DNA of 64,000 bases from an uncultured Clostridia bacterium (GCA_944392805.1 CALXXZ010000007.1:1-64000), one strand, 5' to 3'; shown: positions 28,505 through 38,503, numbered from the stretch's first letter. Numbers and translations are program-made. Notes: generated by a model from the sequence alone, not told the origin.

Positions 28505-29449
28505 TTGACACAGGCAATATTAATAATAATTGGATTTATACTACTGATAAAAGGGGCAGATATATTAGTAGATGGGTCAAGTGCAATTGCAAAAAAGCTA
28601 CATATACCAGAAATAATAATAGGATTAACAATTGTTTCAATTGGAACATCTATGCCAGAGTTATTTGTAAGTACAACATCAGCAATAGAAGGATATTCAG
28701 ACATATCAATAGGAAATATAATAGGAAGTAATATATGTAACTTATTATTGATATTAGGGCTATCAGCAATAATAAGACCAGTAACCTTTCAAAAGCAGAC
28801 AAAAATAATAGAAAATCCGATGTCAATAATATTAACAATAATATTTTTAATAATTTGTAATACAGGACGATATATAACTAGAACAGAAGGTTTAATATTA
28901 ATAATACTTTTTATATTATTTTTGATATATACAATAATAATTGGAATAAGAACACAAAAAAAGGCAGTATTACTTGAGATAGAAGAAACTGAAAACATAA
29001 GTTTAATAAAAAACATATCATTAATAATATTAGGAATATGTATATTAAAAATAGGTGGAGAATTAGTTGTAGATAAAGCTCAAGAAATAGCAAGAATGTT
29101 AAATGTAAGTGAAAAAATAATAGGACTTACAATAGTTGCAATAGGAACAAGTTTACCAGAATTAGTAACAAGTGTAACAGCAGCCATAAAAGGCGAAAGT
29201 GATATTGCAATAGGAAATATTGTTGGTTCAAACATATTTAATATGTTACTTATAATAGGACTATCGGCAATAATACAACCAATAAATTATAATATTACAT
29301 ATAATTATCAAATGGTAGTATTATTTATCGGAATGATTTTAATAACAATATTTCCATTTATTAAACCTAAAAATGTATTATCAAGAACTGAAGGGATAGT
29401 ATTTGTAATTTTATATATAATGAATTTAATAGTATTGATTATAAAATAA
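28505..29449 (+). CDS. Calcium/sodium antiporter (CaCA family, YrbG-like)
   Basis: The 314-aa integral membrane protein has about ten segments in two inverted halves, each with an alpha repeat: GLTIVSIGTSMPELFVS with GNIIGSNICNLLLI in the first half, and GLTIVAIGTSLPELVTS with GNIVGSNIFNMLLI in the second. These Glu-containing repeats bind the cation in Na+/Ca2+ exchangers. A TTG start at 28505 is used here; the ribosome site (GGTG) is weak, so the start is less certain than the identity. Confidence 0.92.
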   Translation: MTQAILIIIGFILLIKGADILVDGSSAIAKKLHIPEIIIGLTIVSIGTSMPELFVSTTSAIEGYSDISIGNIIGSNICNLLLILGLSAIIRPVTFQKQTKIIENPMSIILTIIFLIICNTGRYITRTEGLILIILFILFLIYTIIIGIRTQKKAVLLEIEETENISLIKNISLIILGICILKIGGELVVDKAQEIARMLNVSEKIIGLTIVAIGTSLPELVTSVTAAIKGESDIAIGNIVGSNIFNMLLIIGLSAIIQPINYNITYNYQMVVLFIGMILITIFPFIKPKNVLSRTEGIVFVILYIMNLIVLIIK

Positions 29450-29470
29450 TAAAAAACAGGAAAAAAATTC

Positions 29471-29505
29471 AAAAATAGCAAGGAAAAGCCTTGCTATTTT
29501 TAAAT
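29471..29505 (+). terminator. Intrinsic terminator
   Basis: AAAAATAGCAAGG and CCTTGCTATTTTT form a perfect stem around AAAAG. Confidence 0.92.
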
Positions 29506-29554
29506 TTGCATAGTAAAATATACTAAGAAAAAGTGGGGGAAGGGAGAGACTATT

Positions 29555-31858
29555 TTGAAAAAAGTAAACAAAGAACAAGAAATAGCAAAAAAATTAGAAT
29601 ATATAGGACTAAACTTAAAAGAAATACCAGAAACACTAAAGCTAGTAGAAAATTTACAATTCAAACCAAATGTAGGGATTGACGAAAAAAAATATAGACA
29701 ATACAGATTTGTATCACCAAAAGAAATAGAGATACTACTATCTCCAACTAATAGATTAGAAGATGTAAAAGAAAAATATTCAAAAGCAAGTCCATTAATA
29801 AATTACCTAGACTCAAGTAGTGAAGAAAACCAAGAAAGACATGAAACCTTTCTAAGAATGTTAGAAGAAATAAGAGTAGAAGATATAGAAAAAATAGAAC
29901 AAGACCAACAAAATTTAAACAAAAAAATACCATTTAAAGTAAGATATCCAGGAAATTATTTATGGCAAATATATTATTCACAAGCAAGTGATAAGTATTT
30001 CATGATAGTACCAACAGAAGACAAAGACTATTCAACATTTTTCTATGTGCTAAAAAAGCAGATTGAAAAGAAAAAAGCAGGAAAAGTTTTTGTACCAATA
30101 AGCAACGCAGACTATACAAAAGAATTATTAAACAAAACAGAAATTCAAAGTTTAGAAAACTATTTATGGTTATTCACAAAAGACTGGCCATCAATATATG
30201 AAGTATATGACAAAACTGAAAAAGTAAGTTTACAAATAGTAGGACAAACAGAAGTATATGGAAAAATAAAATCAGAATATAAAGTAAAATTATCAAACAA
30301 AATAGAAGCAACAAAATTTTTCAAACTAGTAAAAGCCCTATTTATATTACAATCAGAATTATCAACATTTTATAAATTTGATACACAAATAGATAAACAA
30401 GGAAGTTTAGAATTTTATTACCAAGACAAATTATTAGAATATGATGAACTAAGTGATTGGGTAAATGAGCAATATAACATATTACTAGAAAAAGAAAAAA
30501 ATGCAGTAAAAGAAATTTCAGGATTAAGAGAAAAATTAGACAAATTAAAAAATCAAACAGAAGAATTAGAAATAGAATATCTAAGCAAAGAAAAACAGAT
30601 ATCAACATTTCTAGAATGTAAAAAAACTTTTTTTGGAAAAGTTAAATATTTCTTCAAATATAGCGGAAAAAAGACAAAGAAAAAACAAGAAAAAGTAGTA
30701 GAAGAAAAAATAATAAAAAAAGAAGAAATCAAAGAAGATGTTGTTGAAGAATTAAATAAAAGACAATATACACTAGATGAAATTTTAGAAAAAGGTAAAA
30801 ATGCAAATGAAAGAGAAACAGAACTAAAAAACATGAAAATGGACATAAATGCAATCAAACTAAAAAATGTAAATCTAGTTAAAAAAATAGAAAACGCAAC
30901 AGCATTTATAGACGAAATAGACAGTCACAAAAAGAGCATATTCGAATTCTGGAAATATAGCAATAAAGATGAAATACAAGCATTAGAAGAAGGAGAAGAA
31001 GAACCAGTAAATGTAAAACCACATTCAAAAGTATTTGATTATGAAGAAGATTTCGAAGAATTCGGCGAAACAATAGATAAAATACAAAGAGAAATCTTCA
31101 AGAAAGAAGAACTAGACAGTATTTATTTAGCAACAACAAATCAATTAGAAATAATGAATAAATTAAAGACAAATACTTTAGAACCAAAAGAATTAGATAA
31201 ATGGTTAAAACAGATAAAAACAGACTTAAAAAATGAAAAAGATATGTCAGAAGAAGAGGTCATAGACATATTCGGAGGATTATCAGAAGATACAAGAAAA
31301 GTAAAAAAATTGGCAAATAAATCACATAGGGAACAACCAAAAAATAAATATTCAATATTAAGAATATCAAAAGAAACAAAAGTAGTGGATTATAAAGTGG
31401 CATTAAATAATGCAATAAGAATAATAAATGATGCAATTGATAAAAATAAATTAGAACAAGATGTATCAGCATATATGTGGACTCAAGAAGAAAAAAATAT
31501 AGTGCCAGGAGAAATAAATGTATTTAATCTAAGCGCAGAAAAAGAAATAGAAGAAGCATTAAAAACAACAGAAAATACAAAAATCAATTTATACAAAATG
31601 AATTTATGCAAAGGAGTAAAAGCAATAGCATTTTCAAATTGTGTATATTATGATAATCAAAATAAAACATTACCAACTGGTATGGATAAAGATACAAGAA
31701 TTATTGCAAAAATATTAGATACAGATTTACATTTAGACAGTAAAAAAGCAATAAAAGTTGGAATGTTAGAAGATGAGAATGATGAAACATCAAAATTTAT
31801 AATTAAAACATTAAATGTTTTAGAATATACAGTAAAAGAATTAGAAAATGAGAAATGA
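29555..31858 (+). CDS. Large cytosolic coiled-coil protein, family not recognised (767 aa)
   Basis: No signal peptide or membrane segment is seen. Residues 1-300 look globular (for example KIPFKVRYPGNYLWQIYYSQ and ENYLWLFTKDWPSIYEVYD). About 310-450 is a Lys/Glu-rich coiled coil, interrupted by a basic aromatic patch (FFGKVKYFFKYSGKKTKKK). About 450-620 is acidic and helical, and the last 140 residues return to a mixed fold (GVKAIAFSNCVYYDNQNK). A TTG start with GGGAGAG upstream is used; codon use matches its neighbours. The long coiled coil suggests a scaffold or DNA/RNA-associated role, but no nucleotide-binding motif is visible. It precedes era with only a repeat between. Confidence 0.75.
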   Translation: MKKVNKEQEIAKKLEYIGLNLKEIPETLKLVENLQFKPNVGIDEKKYRQYRFVSPKEIEILLSPTNRLEDVKEKYSKASPLINYLDSSSEENQERHETFLRMLEEIRVEDIEKIEQDQQNLNKKIPFKVRYPGNYLWQIYYSQASDKYFMIVPTEDKDYSTFFYVLKKQIEKKKAGKVFVPISNADYTKELLNKTEIQSLENYLWLFTKDWPSIYEVYDKTEKVSLQIVGQTEVYGKIKSEYKVKLSNKIEATKFFKLVKALFILQSELSTFYKFDTQIDKQGSLEFYYQDKLLEYDELSDWVNEQYNILLEKEKNAVKEISGLREKLDKLKNQTEELEIEYLSKEKQISTFLECKKTFFGKVKYFFKYSGKKTKKKQEKVVEEKIIKKEEIKEDVVEELNKRQYTLDEILEKGKNANERETELKNMKMDINAIKLKNVNLVKKIENATAFIDEIDSHKKSIFEFWKYSNKDEIQALEEGEEEPVNVKPHSKVFDYEEDFEEFGETIDKIQREIFKKEELDSIYLATTNQLEIMNKLKTNTLEPKELDKWLKQIKTDLKNEKDMSEEEVIDIFGGLSEDTRKVKKLANKSHREQPKNKYSILRISKETKVVDYKVALNNAIRIINDAIDKNKLEQDVSAYMWTQEEKNIVPGEINVFNLSAEKEIEEALKTTENTKINLYKMNLCKGVKAIAFSNCVYYDNQNKTLPTGMDKDTRIIAKILDTDLHLDSKKAIKVGMLEDENDETSKFIIKTLNVLEYTVKELENEK

Positions 31859-31950
31859 GGTCTGTCCCAAAATTGCCAAAAGGGAAAAAAGGGGACAGTC
31901 CCCAAATTACCAAAAAGGAAAAAAGCGGACTGTCCCCAAATTTCCCAGAA
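31859..31950 (+). repeat. Palindromic repeat cluster, copy 4 (three units)
   Basis: A partial GTCTGTCCC unit, a full GGGGACAGTCCCC unit (about 31883-31911) and a variant GCGGACTGTCCCC unit (about 31912-31947) stand in tandem between the coiled-coil gene and era. The last unit reaches to within about 15 bases of the era start codon. Confidence 0.85.
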
Positions 31951-31960
31951 TGGAGAAAAA

Positions 31961-32863
31961 ATGGAAGAATTTAAATCAGGATTTGTAGCAATACTAGGAA
32001 GAACAAATGTAGGAAAATCAACATTACTAAATTTATTAGTAGGAGAGAAAGTTGCTGCAACAGCAAATAAAGTACAAACAACAAGAACAGCAATAAGAGG
32101 AATAGTAAATAGAGAAAATTCACAAATAATATTTATTGACACACCAGGTATTCACAAACCAAAAACAAAATTAAATGAAACAATGATAGAAACATCATTT
32201 GGAGTAATAAATGATATAGATATAATATTATTTGTGATAGAAGCAACAAGTGAAGAAATTGGCAGAGGAGATATGAAAATTCTTGAAAAAATAAAAGAAT
32301 CACATAAAAAAGCTATTCTAATAATAAACAAAATAGATTTAGTAAAAAGAGAAAAATTATTACAGTTGATAGATATATATCAAAAAGAATATAATTTTGA
32401 AGCAGTAATACCAGTATCATCACTAAAAGAAAAATATAAAGATGTCATATTAGATGAAATAGAAAAGAACTTAAAACCAGGTCCTGCATACTATAATGTA
32501 GAAGAATATACAGATCAAACAATGAGACAATTAGCAGAAGAAACAATTAGAGAAAAAGCATTAAAATATTTACAAGATGAAGTACCACATGGAATATATG
32601 TTGAAGTTGAAAAAATGAAATTTAGAAAAAATCAAAAAAATGAGGAAATGTATGATATTGAAGCAACAATATATTGTTTGAGAAATTCTCATAAAGGAAT
32701 AATAATTGGTAAAAATGGAGAAATGCTTAAAAAAATTGGTAGAGCTGCTAGAATTGATATGGAAGAAAATTTTGGAGTTAAAGTAAATTTAAAAACTTGG
32801 GTCAAAGTTAAAGAAGATTGGCAAGAAGACTCTTCAATAGTTAAAAAATTTGAACTTAAATAG
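31961..32863 (+). CDS. era: GTPase Era
   Basis: Era binds the 3' end of 16S rRNA and is needed for 30S subunit maturation. The 300-aa protein has the G motifs GRTNVGKST (G1), the TTRTAIRGI switch, DTPG (G3) and NKID (G4). A C-terminal KH domain carries GIIIGKNGEMLKKIGRAARIDME. GGAG precedes the ATG, inside or next to the palindromic repeat cluster, so the repeat may influence its translation. It starts the era-yqzL-recO set. Confidence 0.97.
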   Translation: MEEFKSGFVAILGRTNVGKSTLLNLLVGEKVAATANKVQTTRTAIRGIVNRENSQIIFIDTPGIHKPKTKLNETMIETSFGVINDIDIILFVIEATSEEIGRGDMKILEKIKESHKKAILIINKIDLVKREKLLQLIDIYQKEYNFEAVIPVSSLKEKYKDVILDEIEKNLKPGPAYYNVEEYTDQTMRQLAEETIREKALKYLQDEVPHGIYVEVEKMKFRKNQKNEEMYDIEATIYCLRNSHKGIIIGKNGEMLKKIGRAARIDMEENFGVKVNLKTWVKVKEDWQEDSSIVKKFELK

Positions 32864-32947
32864 TATATAAAAAGTCAAAAACTAAATTTGAAATTTTTGA
32901 ATAAAAATAAAGAAATCGCAAAAGATATAATTAAAGGAAGTGAGCTT

Positions 32948-33118
32948 ATGATTAAAAAAATTGCATGGGATACCTTTAAAAATACAGGTGATGTAAACAC
33001 ATTTTTAGAATTAAAACAAATACAAAATATAGAAGAACAAATACAAAAGGCGGAACAAAATGGGAACAATAAAAATGAGTGGAATAATAATATCGGAGAA
33101 CAATTTAGGGGACTATGA
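32948..33118 (+). CDS. yqzL: YqzL-like small protein
   Basis: The 56-aa ORF starts MIKKIAWDTFKNTGDVNTFL, matching the short YqzL family (WxxFxxTGxxxxYL pattern) that sits between era and recO in many Firmicutes. I use ATG 32948, with AAAGGAAG upstream, rather than 32888. The C-terminal half after LKQIQNIEEQ is Asn-rich and overlaps recO by 59 bases, longer than usual for the family. Function is unknown. Confidence 0.75.
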   Translation: MIKKIAWDTFKNTGDVNTFLELKQIQNIEEQIQKAEQNGNNKNEWNNNIGEQFRGL

Positions 33119-33761
33119 TAAAATGTTAACAATGTTAACACCAGGATTAGGCAAAATATCGTGTGTTGCAAAAGGTGCTAGAAGACAGAGAAGTGCCTTG
33201 CTTGCAGGCACACAATTTTTATGCTTTGGAGAATACCTGATGTATAAAGGTGCAAATACATATAACATAAACTCATGTGAAACAATAGAAGTATTTTACA
33301 ATTTAAGGACAGACTTAGATAAATTAAATTATGCAGTAGAAATGACTAAAATAATAAGAGATGTAACAGATGAAAATGAAAACTGCTATAGAATACTTCA
33401 ATTATTTTTAAATACATTATATACACTTTCTGAAACTGATAAAAATCCAGAATTAATACTTAGTACATTTAAAATGAAATTATTGTGTATTTTAGGATTT
33501 ACCCCAAGAATAACAGAATGTACAAACTGTAGACAAAAAGAAAATTTACAATATTTTAGTTTAAAAGATAATGGCTTCAAGTGTGAAAATTGTGGAAGAC
33601 AAGATAAAAGCTGTTTATCAATGTCAGAAAGTACAGCGAATGCAATAAGATACATAATAATGGCTCCTCCAAAAAAATTATATTCTTTTAATTTAAAAGA
33701 TGAATCTTTAAATGAATTAAAATTGATAGCAAAGTTGTATTTTGAAGAAAAAATGCACTAA
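33060..33761 (+). CDS. recO: DNA repair protein RecO
   Basis: RecO anneals complementary strands and, with RecR, loads RecA on gapped DNA. The 233-aa protein has the N-terminal OB fold (KMSGIIISENNLGDYDKMLTM), a helical centre and a four-Cys zinc finger (CTNCRQKE and CENCGRQDKS). The reading frame starts inside yqzL. The final Met-His codons and the stop (ATGCACTAA) belong to the palindromic repeat that follows, so the extreme C terminus was probably set by repeat insertion. Confidence 0.93.
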   Translation: MGTIKMSGIIISENNLGDYDKMLTMLTPGLGKISCVAKGARRQRSALLAGTQFLCFGEYLMYKGANTYNINSCETIEVFYNLRTDLDKLNYAVEMTKIIRDVTDENENCYRILQLFLNTLYTLSETDKNPELILSTFKMKLLCILGFTPRITECTNCRQKENLQYFSLKDNGFKCENCGRQDKSCLSMSESTANAIRYIIMAPPKKLYSFNLKDESLNELKLIAKLYFEEKMH

Positions 33762-33803
33762 AGAGGACCGTCCCCTTCAAAACAGGACCGTCCCCTTTGG
33801 ACT
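33753..33803 (-). repeat. Palindromic GGACCGTCCCC repeat, copy 5
   Basis: ATGCACTAAAGAGGACCGTC continues to CCCTTTGGACTTGG. It matches copy 2 (1663-1711) including the TGCAC-AAA end, which here forms the recO stop codon. Confidence 0.85.
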
Positions 33804-33819
33804 TGGAAAGGGAGTATAA

Positions 33820-34815
33820 ATGGAAGAATTAGTTGATATATTAGTTACAACATACAACACAGAAGAAAAATATTTAAAAAAACAGATAGATAGCATATTA
33901 AAACAGACACATACTAATATAAAAATATACATAAGTGATGATAGGTCAACAAACCCTAATATAGAAAAAATATTAAGGGAATACGAGAAGAAAGATGAGA
34001 GAGTAAAAATATTTATTCAACCAATAAATTTAGGATATAACAAAAATTTTGAATTCTTATTAAAAAAATCAAAAGCAAAATATATTATGTTTTCTGACCA
34101 TGATGATGTATGGCATAAAGATAAAGTGGAAAAATGTTTAAAAAAGATGCAAGAAGAAAATGTGGACATGGTATATTGTAATTGTAGGCAGATAGATGAA
34201 AATGGAATTGTATTACAAGACGATTATTTTAGATATAAAAATGTACCATTAATAAAAGGAAAAAGTCATCTAGCAATATCAAGATGTGTTGGAATTGGAT
34301 GTTCACAAATGATAACAAAAGAAGTAAGAAATCTTATGATACCATTCAAAAAAAGAGTAATGGCACATGATTGGTTAGCAGCATTTATAGCAAATCAAAG
34401 AAAGGGAATGACATATATAGAAGAACCATTATTTGATTACAGATTACATACAAACAATGTCTTTGGAGGAAGAAGCTTAAGTAATAATATATCAAGATGG
34501 AAAGAAAAAAATGGAGAAGGATATGAATCATATTTAAAATATAGACAAGATGCAATAAAAAGGGCATATTTAGATGGAATTGTAATGTGCAATCAATACG
34601 CTAAGACAGAAGAAGAAAAAAACTTTATAAATTTATCAAAAGAATATTATAACAAAATAATGTCAGCTAAAAAGGTAAGCTTTAATATAAAACAATATTT
34701 TAAAATATTAGCAGGAAAAAATCAGTTCAAAAAAAGTATAAGAGAAATAGTATTATTTCATTTTCCTATAATTGGTTATGTAACATTTTCTAAAATAAAA
34801 ATGTATAAAAAATGA
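33820..34815 (+). CDS. GT2 glycosyltransferase (rhamnosyltransferase-like)
   Basis: The 331-aa enzyme has a GT-A fold from the start: DILVTTYNTEEKYLKKQIDS, SDDRSTNPN, FSDHDDVWHKDKVE (DxD-type metal site) and MAHDWLAAFIAN. It is closely similar in plan to the protein at 41607-42587, so the two are paralogues. It opens the surface-polysaccharide locus; GAAAGGGAG precedes the ATG just after a repeat copy. The likely role is addition of a sugar to a lipid-linked glycan on the cytosolic side; donor and acceptor are unknown. Confidence 0.88.
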   Translation: MEELVDILVTTYNTEEKYLKKQIDSILKQTHTNIKIYISDDRSTNPNIEKILREYEKKDERVKIFIQPINLGYNKNFEFLLKKSKAKYIMFSDHDDVWHKDKVEKCLKKMQEENVDMVYCNCRQIDENGIVLQDDYFRYKNVPLIKGKSHLAISRCVGIGCSQMITKEVRNLMIPFKKRVMAHDWLAAFIANQRKGMTYIEEPLFDYRLHTNNVFGGRSLSNNISRWKEKNGEGYESYLKYRQDAIKRAYLDGIVMCNQYAKTEEEKNFINLSKEYYNKIMSAKKVSFNIKQYFKILAGKNQFKKSIREIVLFHFPIIGYVTFSKIKMYKK

Positions 34816-34881
34816 AACTAAAATTTATGTTAGAAATATCTAATATTTGGATATTGATTTTAAAAAGAAAGGAAGAAAAAT

Positions 34882-37764
34882 ATGAAAAAAACAAAAGCAA
34901 TATTATTAATATTATCAATAATTGCATTCATATTAATAATATCACAAATTACAGTAAATGCTGAAAGTACATATACAGGAAGAACCTATATAGACTCTCC
35001 TGCAGATACCACAGTAGAAGGGAAAATGAGAGTAAATGGTTGGTATATGACAAGTGACGAAGAAGCGGAAGTAAGAATATACATAGATGGACAAGAAGTG
35101 AAAAAGACATTAGAAAAAAGAGAGGAAAGACAAGATGTATTAGAAAGTGTGACAGGATGTGGAACTCCTGAACAAAATTCAAAACCAGGATTTAGTTACA
35201 TAATAGAAGATGATATCCAAATAGGAGAACATGACGTAGAAATAAAAATATATTCACGTGATGGAGAAGTTTTAGCGACACATTCACAACATTTTTATTA
35301 TGCAGGATATAAAGCAACAACATATATAGAAAATCCCGCATCACAAGGAGAAATAATAACAGCAAATAATAAAATGTGGGGCTGGTTCATGTCAAATGAT
35401 GAAAAAGCAGAAATAAAAATATTAGTTGATAATGTAGAACAAGAAGTAAGTATAAAAAGAAATATCAGAACAGATGTAACATCAGCCATAACAGAATATG
35501 GAACTGAACAAGAAAATCCAAAACCAGGATATGAGTTTTGTTTAAATGTAGAAAATATTTCAGATGGTGAACATACATTAACTGTACAGATAAAATCTCA
35601 TAATGGGGAACTTCTATCACAAGATACTAGAACAATAGTTGTAAATAAATATATTGCCAAAGCATATATAGATCATCCAACAGGAGGAGAAAAATTAGCA
35701 GGAAAAATAGAGATGAATGGATGGATAATGACAACTGATGAACAAGCAACAACTAAAGTATTTATAGATAATAAAGAAGTTCAGAAATTATCAGAAAATA
35801 GAGAAGATAGAACAGATGTAATAAATGCAATAGATGGATATGGAGATGAAAAAATAAATCCACAACCAGGAATTAAATATGTAATAGATAGTACTGGAAT
35901 TGAAGAAGGAGAACATACAATAACATTACAAGTAATTTCAAGAGAAGGAAATGTAATAGAAGAACAAAAAGAAACATTTAATTATGAAAATTACAAAGCA
36001 AAAATGTATTTAGAAAATCCAGCAAAAGATGGTGAAGTAATAACAGCTAATAATAGAATGTGGGGCTGGGTAATGACAAATGACAAAAATGCAAAAGTAA
36101 AAATATTAATTGATGATGTAGAACAAGAAATAGAAATAAAAAGAACTGTAAGAAATGATGTAATATCAGCAGTAACAGGATATGGGTACATAAAAACAAA
36201 TCCTACACCTGGATATGAATTTAAATTAGATGTAGAAAAGATTACAGATGGAGAACATATTTTAAAAGTACAAACTATATCAGAAAATGGACAAATACTT
36301 GCTGAAGATACTAGAACAATTATAGTGAATAAATATGTTGCAAAAGCATATATTGATTATCCTGCAAAAGAGATATTAACAAATCAGATAGAACTAAGTG
36401 GTTGGGTAATGACAACAGATGCTAAAGCACAAATAAAAATATATATTGATGGAATAGAATCAAATATAATATCAGAAAAAAGAGAAGAAAGACCAGATGT
36501 ATTAAATGCAATAAAAGGATATGGAGATGAAACAATAAATTCAAAACCAGGTATAAGCTATGTAATAGATAGAACAGGAATTGAACCTGGAGAACATGAA
36601 ATAACACTTAAAGTAATATCAAGAGAAGGAAAAGTAATAGAAGAACAAACTGAAACATTTAAAATTTATAAAACAGAAATGGTAATAGAGTCACCAAGAA
36701 CTACACAAATAACAAGTAATCAGTTAACAGTTGGTGGATGGGTGTTATCAGAATTAGAAGATAAAAAGTTAGTTATAAAATTTGATAATGATGTAATTCA
36801 AAATGTAGAATTAAAAACAAGAGAAGATCTTGAAAGTTTATTGCCAGAATATGGAGGAAAAGAAATTAACCCAACTCCATGGTTTGAAGCAGTAATAGAT
36901 TTATCATATTATACAGGAATTCAACATCAAATAACAGTTCAATTATGTTCGGAAACGACAGGAGAGGTAATAAAACAAGAAGTTCTAAATATAGACTTAG
37001 TAAATAACTTCAAAAGAGAAGTAATAACATATGGATATTCAGGAGCATATTTACGAGGTGTAAGTGGTGGAACAGAATTAATATGTTATAAATATGGAGA
37101 AGGACCAAATGTAATGTTTGCAACATTTTGTTTACATGGATTTGAAGATTCATGGAGAGCAGATGGAGAAGTGTTAGTAAATGCAGGAAAACAATTTTAC
37201 GAAAGATTATTGGCAGATAAAGATGTAGATTTAGCTAAGAAATGGACAATATATATATTCCCTGAAGTAAATCCAGATGGTAGAAGATTAGGATATACAA
37301 ATGATGGGCCTGGAAGAACAACACTATATAGTGAAGTTGGACAAGGAATAGATATAAATAGAAGTTGGCAAACAGGAAGTTCATATGTAACATATACAGA
37401 TAGCAGAAACTATAATGGAACTCAAGGATTCCAAGCATATGAAGCAAAATATTTAAGAGATTTCTTATTACAACATAAATCTAAAGATGGTCAAACAGTT
37501 TTAGTAGATTTACATGGTTGGCAAGATCAATTAATTGGTGATGAAGAAATTTGTAAATATTACAAAACACAATATCCAAGTTGTAGAACTACAGGATATG
37601 GAAGATATGGAACACAATATTTAATAACATGGGCAAGACAAAATTTAGGTGCAAAGGTATCTTTAGTAGAATTACCTTTAGCAAAAGATTATTCAGAAGT
37701 AATTAATATGAGATTGATAGAAAAATATATTGAAGGAACATTACAGATGTTAAGAGGAATTTAA
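34882..37764 (+). CDS. Secreted M14-family zinc carboxypeptidase with six Ig-like repeats
   Basis: The 960-aa protein has a signal peptide (about 1-28), then six tandem modules of about 97 residues, each starting with a Y-I-D/E-x-P strand and a GW-x-M/L motif (GWYMTSDEEAEV, GWFMSNDEKAEI, GWIMTTDEQATT and so on). Modules 1, 3 and 5 share one sequence type and 2 and 4 another. The C-terminal domain is an M14 peptidase: zinc ligands H752, E755 (HGFE) and H878 (DLHGW), NPDGRR, GIDINRSW and catalytic E930 (SLVELPL). The modules are probably cell-wall or glycan binding. Substrates may be peptidoglycan peptides. It precedes the export genes of the glycan locus. Confidence 0.9.
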   Translation: MKKTKAILLILSIIAFILIISQITVNAESTYTGRTYIDSPADTTVEGKMRVNGWYMTSDEEAEVRIYIDGQEVKKTLEKREERQDVLESVTGCGTPEQNSKPGFSYIIEDDIQIGEHDVEIKIYSRDGEVLATHSQHFYYAGYKATTYIENPASQGEIITANNKMWGWFMSNDEKAEIKILVDNVEQEVSIKRNIRTDVTSAITEYGTEQENPKPGYEFCLNVENISDGEHTLTVQIKSHNGELLSQDTRTIVVNKYIAKAYIDHPTGGEKLAGKIEMNGWIMTTDEQATTKVFIDNKEVQKLSENREDRTDVINAIDGYGDEKINPQPGIKYVIDSTGIEEGEHTITLQVISREGNVIEEQKETFNYENYKAKMYLENPAKDGEVITANNRMWGWVMTNDKNAKVKILIDDVEQEIEIKRTVRNDVISAVTGYGYIKTNPTPGYEFKLDVEKITDGEHILKVQTISENGQILAEDTRTIIVNKYVAKAYIDYPAKEILTNQIELSGWVMTTDAKAQIKIYIDGIESNIISEKREERPDVLNAIKGYGDETINSKPGISYVIDRTGIEPGEHEITLKVISREGKVIEEQTETFKIYKTEMVIESPRTTQITSNQLTVGGWVLSELEDKKLVIKFDNDVIQNVELKTREDLESLLPEYGGKEINPTPWFEAVIDLSYYTGIQHQITVQLCSETTGEVIKQEVLNIDLVNNFKREVITYGYSGAYLRGVSGGTELICYKYGEGPNVMFATFCLHGFEDSWRADGEVLVNAGKQFYERLLADKDVDLAKKWTIYIFPEVNPDGRRLGYTNDGPGRTTLYSEVGQGIDINRSWQTGSSYVTYTDSRNYNGTQGFQAYEAKYLRDFLLQHKSKDGQTVLVDLHGWQDQLIGDEEICKYYKTQYPSCRTTGYGRYGTQYLITWARQNLGAKVSLVELPLAKDYSEVINMRLIEKYIEGTLQMLRGI

Positions 37765-37765
37765 A

Positions 37766-38503
37766 ATGAACAAAAAAATATTAATATCAATATGTATTAT
37801 AATATTAATAATTGTTGGAGTGGTTGTTTTCTTATTTACAAGGAAACAACCGGTTCCAACTAAAGAAAATGAAGAAAATAGTAATGAAATGAAACAATCT
37901 TCAACAATGTATGATGAAAATGCAAATTTAGAAGATTTAAAACAAGAATATAAAATGACTGGCTCTGATGAATTATATGAAGTTCAAACTGAAGGTGATG
38001 GAAGAAAAGTTCTTAATATAAAACCTGATATAAATTATAAAGTTGCTTTTGCAGGTTTAATGAAATCTTCTATTCCAGATTTTAAAGAGATAGATTCAAT
38101 TTATGAAACAAATTACCCTACAGAAAATGGTATATGGGTAGAAGAAAACAGTAGAGAACAGATAGTGAATCTTTTTAATAAATACTTAAGTTCAGAATAT
38201 GAAATAATTGATGGCTATTTAAAAATAAAAAATGAAAATACACCAAGTCAAAATGATAAAAAACTAAAAGAAGTTATTAATGGCGATAAACAATTTATAC
38301 TTTCAATTTCAGGTGTTAGCTATCTTGTTGATACTGTTTCGGGAAATATTTTAGATAATCCGTTTGAAGAGTTTGATAAATATCAAATTTATGAATATGT
38401 TGAATATGAAGATAATAAAATTATTTTTATTACAGAAAATAATAAAAAAGCTTTAACTGATGAAGAAATTTTTGATAGTGTTTTGAAGTTAATCTTAAAA
38501 TAA
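37766..38503 (+). CDS. Membrane-anchored extracellular protein, unknown
   Basis: The 245-aa protein has one N-terminal membrane segment (about 4-25) and a Glu/Asn-rich linker. The soluble domain has strands such as KVAFAGLMKSSIPDF and QFILSISGVSYLVDTVSGN. It starts one base after the M14 peptidase stop codon and ends at a terminator, so the two form an operon and may act together at the surface. The C-terminal third uses more T-ending codons than nearby genes. Family not recognised. Confidence 0.7.
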   Translation: MNKKILISICIIILIIVGVVVFLFTRKQPVPTKENEENSNEMKQSSTMYDENANLEDLKQEYKMTGSDELYEVQTEGDGRKVLNIKPDINYKVAFAGLMKSSIPDFKEIDSIYETNYPTENGIWVEENSREQIVNLFNKYLSSEYEIIDGYLKIKNENTPSQNDKKLKEVINGDKQFILSISGVSYLVDTVSGNILDNPFEEFDKYQIYEYVEYEDNKIIFITENNKKALTDEEIFDSVLKLILK

